Source of the DNA: Actinomycetes bacterium
GTDB taxonomy: Bacteria > Actinomycetota > Acidimicrobiia > Acidimicrobiales > RAAP-2
DNA: 7,150 nucleotides
Direction: 5' to 3'
Assembly (NCBI GenBank): GCA_021801615.1
Contig: JAJYXS010000127.1
Span: forward strand, 1-7,150
Both the position numbers and the translations under genes were made by a program. Shown piece by piece: positions 5,152 through 7,150 of the stretch (position 1 is the stretch's first letter; each line of letters begins with the position of its first letter). Under the pieces are notes generated by a model that was given only the letters and a program-made list of their open reading frames with translations, searched no databases and was not told where the DNA came from.

Positions 5152-6738
5152 TCAGCTTCGGCGTTTCGCGCCGCCGGCCGCGGCCGCCCGGGTGGCCGAG
5201 AAGACCGCGGCGAGCGCCATCATCCCCATCGACGCGTAGAAGGCGGCGTGGAGCCCTGAGGTGAAGGCCGCCGCGTCCTTGGCGCGCAGGCTCGTCGAAC
5301 CGACGAAGATCGCGAAGGCGAGGCTCCGGCTGATGCTGCGCGACGCGATGAGGATGGCCATCGAGAAGGAGAAGACCATCCCCACGTTCGCGAACGTGCG
5401 CAGCATGCCCGAGGAGATGCCGAAGGAGGCCGGCGGCGAGGCCTTCATCACCGCTGAGTTGTTGGCCGGGAAGAAGCTGCTCGCCCCGAGGCCGTTCACG
5501 ACGCTGCCGGCGATCACGACCCACAGGCCGGTCGTGAGCGAGAGATGTGCGTAGACGAAGAGCGCGACGACCTGGACCCCGAGCCCCACCGTCGCCGGCA
5601 GGACGGGAGAGAAGCGGTCCGCCATCCTCCCCGCCAGCGGGCCGATCGCCGCACCGACGAGGTACCCGGGGATGAGGAGCAAGGACGCGTGGATCGGCGT
5701 CAGGTGCCGCGCGCCCTGCAGGTACATGATGACGAGGAAGAGCACTGCGTAGTTGGCGAGGCCCTGGAAGAGCGATGCGAGCAACGACGGGGTCAAGGCC
5801 GGCACCCGGAAGAGCGACAGGCTGAGCATGGGCTCGGCCGCGCGCCGTTCGGTGAGCACGAAGAGCCCGATGAGGACGACCCCGCCGACGAGGTACCCGA
5901 GCAGCTCGGCGTCGAGGGACGCGGTCGCCAGCTTGGTCACCGCCCAGAGGACCCCGAAGAGGCCGAGCCCCAAGGTGGTCATCCCGACGAGGTCCAGCCG
6001 GTGGCGCTGGCGCCCTCCCCGGTCGTGCAGGAGGCGCAACGCGAGGCCGACGCCGGCGAGCCCGATGGGGACGTTGATCCAGAAGATCCACCGCCACGAG
6101 ACGTAGGTGACGATCGCCCCGCCGAGCAGGATCCCGAGCACGGCCCCCAGGCTGAACCCGATCCCGTTGTACCCGTAGGCCCTTCCGCGCTGCTCGCGAG
6201 GGAACAGATCGGCGATGACCGCGCCGCTGTTGGCGGTGACGAGCGCGCCCCCCACACCCTGGAGCACGCGGAACGCCACGATGGACGCCTCGTCCCACGC
6301 CAGCGCGCACAGTGCCGAGCCGACGATGAAGACGAGGAACCCGGCCTCGTACATCCGGACCCGGCCGAACATGTCGCCGAGGCGACCGACCTGGGTCGCG
6401 AGCAGGGTGATCACGAGCAGGTAGCCGATGACCACCCAGACGACCGAGGCCAGCGCGACGTGCAGGGAGCGCTCGATCTCCGGCAGGGCCAGGACGACGA
6501 TGGTCGTGTCGACGGCGGTGATCATCACGCCGATCATCACGACGACGATCGCGATGCCGCTTCCGGGGCCCGCCGGCCGGTGCGCCTCGAGGGACGTGGC
6601 CGCCCCAACACTCGTCGTCCCAGCACTCGTCGTCCCGGCGCCGTCGGCCAGCTTCGGACGGTCAATTCGCTGCCTGCTCACCGCCTGCTCACCGTCTGCC
6701 CACAGTCCGCTCACCGTTCGCTCACAACTGGCGGCCAT
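5152..6738 (-). CDS. MFS drug:H+ antiporter, DHA2 (EmrB/QacA) family
   Basis: A 528-residue membrane exporter with the classical DHA2 signatures: AVDTTIVVLALPEI (75-88, Asp77) in helix 1, motif A GRLGDMFGRVRMY (118-130), LQGVGGALVTANSGAVIADLF (159-179), motif C GIGFSLGAVLGILLGG (192-207), WRWIFWINVPIG (215-226) and a second-half GRMADRF (370-376). Fourteen hydrophobic segments are expected. It shares motif A nearly word for word with the 1656-3569 exporter, but its overall length and tail differ, so they are paralogs rather than a recent duplicate. The N-terminus before helix 1 is about 60 residues, long for the family and built partly from tandem repeats. ATG at 6738 is the only Met before helix 1, with GGTGA nine bases upstream; a GTG at 6681-6679 (residue 20), also preceded by GGTGA, is a real alternative. 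An in-frame TGA at 6750-6748 bounds the frame. Substrate unknown. Confidence 0.93.
   Translation of the reverse strand: MAASCERTVSGLWADGEQAVSRQRIDRPKLADGAGTTSAGTTSVGAATSLEAHRPAGPGSGIAIVVVMIGVMITAVDTTIVVLALPEIERSLHVALASVVWVVIGYLLVITLLATQVGRLGDMFGRVRMYEAGFLVFIVGSALCALAWDEASIVAFRVLQGVGGALVTANSGAVIADLFPREQRGRAYGYNGIGFSLGAVLGILLGGAIVTYVSWRWIFWINVPIGLAGVGLALRLLHDRGGRQRHRLDLVGMTTLGLGLFGVLWAVTKLATASLDAELLGYLVGGVVLIGLFVLTERRAAEPMLSLSLFRVPALTPSLLASLFQGLANYAVLFLVIMYLQGARHLTPIHASLLLIPGYLVGAAIGPLAGRMADRFSPVLPATVGLGVQVVALFVYAHLSLTTGLWVVIAGSVVNGLGASSFFPANNSAVMKASPPASFGISSGMLRTFANVGMVFSFSMAILIASRSISRSLAFAIFVGSTSLRAKDAAAFTSGLHAAFYASMGMMALAAVFSATRAAAAGGAKRRS
6606..6635 (-). repeat. 15-bp direct repeat in the second exporter's N-terminal region
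   Basis: Two adjacent 15-base units (plus strand CAACACTCGTCGTCC at 6606-6620 and CAGCACTCGTCGTCC at 6621-6635) differ at one base. In the exporter they encode the repeated AGTTS peptide (about residues 34-44), upstream of helix 1 in a region expected to be disordered and cytoplasmic. Confidence 0.75.
6673..6727 (-). repeat. 11-bp tandem repeat, five units, at the second exporter's 5' end
   Basis: Five adjacent 11-base units on the plus strand: CCTGCTCACCG (6673-6683), the same again (6684-6694), TCTGCCCACAG (6695-6705), TCCGCTCACCG (6706-6716) and TTCGCTCACAA (6717-6727). Read on the coding strand the core is GGTGAGC. Since 11 is not a multiple of three, this is not a peptide repeat; it is a DNA-level repeat with about one unit per helical turn. 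It overlaps residues 4-22 of the exporter if ATG 6738 is the start, or mostly lies upstream of the start if GTG 6681 is used. Confidence 0.75.
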
Positions 6739-6747
6739 CGACGTCGA

Positions 6748-6885
6748 TCACCACGGCCACCTCCCGACCCGCCACGCGTGCAGCCGTGCCACGTCGGCGT
6801 CTTCGCGACCCAGTCTCCCACCGGGACCAGGCGGCCCCCGGCACCTGCACGTGACGTGCGTCCCGAGCGTCGCACGCGCGAGCAC
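6748..6885 (-). CDS. Possible small ORF (45 codons) ahead of the second exporter
   Basis: A GTG codon at 6885-6883 follows AGGAGGAGG (minus strand, 6900-6892), the strongest ribosome-binding match in the window, with a 6-base spacer. The frame runs 45 codons and stops with TGA at 6750-6748, nine bases before the exporter's ATG at 6738. The product would be basic (many Arg) with a TCRC motif near residue 13 and two His residues (10 and 37); I recognise no family and see no signal peptide or membrane segment. A TATGAG hexamer (minus strand, 6909-6904) lies just upstream but is too close to the ribosome site to be a clear -10. It may be a leader peptide coupling translation into the exporter, or the ribosome-site match may be chance. 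Evidence is only the site and spacing. Confidence 0.3.
   Translation of the reverse strand: MLARATLGTHVTCRCRGPPGPGGRLGREDADVARLHAWRVGRWPW
6847..6859. promoter_or_regulatory. 13-bp perfect inverted repeat, candidate operator
   Basis: GCACGT (6847-6852), one central G, then ACGTGC (6854-6859) form a perfect dyad in the divergent intergenic region, about 108 bp before the second exporter's ATG. Its short arms and absent loop suit a dimeric regulator site rather than an RNA hairpin. No cognate regulator is identifiable. It also falls inside the possible small ORF. Confidence 0.3.
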
Positions 6886-6906
6886 AGCGGGCCTCCTCCT
6901 GATCTC

Positions 6907-6945
6907 ATACCTCTGGGGGGTATACTGGCCCCTGGGGTATACTGG
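6907..6945 (+). promoter_or_regulatory. CsoR-like copper-responsive operator/promoter of the copZ-like gene
   Basis: ATACC (6907-6911) and GGTAT (6919-6923) form an inverted repeat around a G-rich centre, followed by CCCC-T-GGGG (6929-6937) next to a second TATAC. The 12-mer GGGGTATACTGG occurs twice, at 6917-6928 and 6934-6945, 17 bp apart. Operators of the CsoR family are G-tract/C-tract dyads edged by TA-rich bases like these (established knowledge). Each copy contains TATACT (6921-6926 and 6938-6943), a good -10; the first would start transcription near 6933, before the ribosome site at 6950-6957. The overlap of operator with -10 suggests Cu(I)-relieved repression. The CsoR gene itself is not in the window. 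Confidence 0.65.
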
Positions 6946-6960
6946 CGACGGAGGTGGACC

Positions 6961-7150
6961 GTGCCTGAGACCATGCCCGAGACGACGACCTACCAAGTGC
7001 CCGGGATGTCCTGTGAGCACTGCAAGCGGGCGGTGAGCGGCGCACTGTTCTCGGTGCCTGGGGTTCGCTCGGTCGAGGTGGAGCTCGACACGAAGCTCGT
7101 GAGGGTGCAAGGAGACGATCTCGACGACGAGGTGCTCCGGGCCGCCATCG
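6961..7150 (+). CDS. copZ: CopZ-like heavy-metal-associated domain protein (3' truncated by window edge)
   Basis: The visible 63 residues contain the HMA metal-binding motif GMSCEHC (Cys18, Cys21) followed by KRAVSGAL and VPGVRSVEVELDTKLVRV, the beta-alpha-beta pattern of copper chaperones and of the N-terminal domains of copper P-type ATPases. Such proteins bind Cu(I) between the two Cys and pass it to CopA. The frame is open at the right edge, so a ~68-residue chaperone and the start of a larger ATPase or mercury-type protein both remain possible. GTG at 6961 is chosen because GGAGGTGG (6950-6957) sits at the right distance; an ATG at 6973 is too far from it. The first eight residues repeat (MPET twice), from a 12-bp near-duplication. 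The CsoR-like operator just upstream supports a copper role. Confidence 0.85.
   Translation, partial: MPETMPETTTYQVPGMSCEHCKRAVSGALFSVPGVRSVEVELDTKLVRVQGDDLDDEVLRAAI

Noticed and set aside
5003..6310. Second minus-strand open frame overlapping the second exporter
   Set aside because: Its translation is Arg/Pro/Gly-rich low complexity, while the other frame gives intact DHA2 motifs in order.
6673..6727. Firm assignment of the 11-bp repeats as SARP-binding sites
   Set aside because: Only the spacing fits; the repeat core (GGTGAGC) is not the usual TCGAG-type heptamer, no clear -10 follows at the right distance and no SARP gene is visible.

Overview
The window is a high-GC bacterial segment with strong G/C preference at third codon positions. 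It carries two DHA2-family drug exporters, a MarR regulator, a GT1 glycosyltransferase, a small DksA-like zinc finger and an apparently leaderless gene. This suits an actinomycete-type genome; a deep-branching actinobacterial class is possible, but the sequence alone cannot settle the taxonomy. Base composition and codon use look uniform, and I see no transposase, integrase, tRNA, rRNA or CRISPR array.

Layout, left to right. (1) 3-581 (+): the C-terminal half of an E. coli-type D-3-phosphoglycerate dehydrogenase (SerA) with its ACT domain. (2) 635-925 (+): a small DksA/TraR-type zinc-finger protein. (3) 1087-1659 (+): a MarR regulator with a strong -10 hexamer immediately before its ATG (predicted leaderless), overlapping by ATGA with a 14-helix-type MFS exporter (1656-3569, +). 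(4) After a gap containing a 13-bp tandem repeat, a GT1/MGT-type glycosyltransferase (3714-5018, +). (5) Convergent to it, a second DHA2 exporter (5152-6738, -). (6) A divergent intergenic region (6739-6960) holding a CsoR-like operator/promoter, a 13-bp palindrome and a possible 45-codon ORF on the minus strand. (7) 6961-end (+): the start of a CopZ-like heavy-metal-associated domain protein, cut by the window edge.

Functional reading. The MarR-exporter pair is a standard self-regulated efflux unit. A GT1 enzyme downstream and a second exporter opposite suggest a small-molecule detoxification or self-resistance locus (glycosylate and/or pump out), next to a copper-homeostasis unit. The substrate cannot be read from sequence. 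The glycosyltransferase lacks the usual N-terminal catalytic His motif, which makes its activity an open question.

A recurring oddity is the set of short tandem repeats at gene ends and in gaps: 15 bp x3 at the end of marR, 15 bp x4 at the end of the first exporter, 13 bp x5 before the glycosyltransferase, 16 bp x2 between the convergent genes, and 15 bp x2 plus 11 bp x5 at the start of the second exporter. They spare the folded domains.
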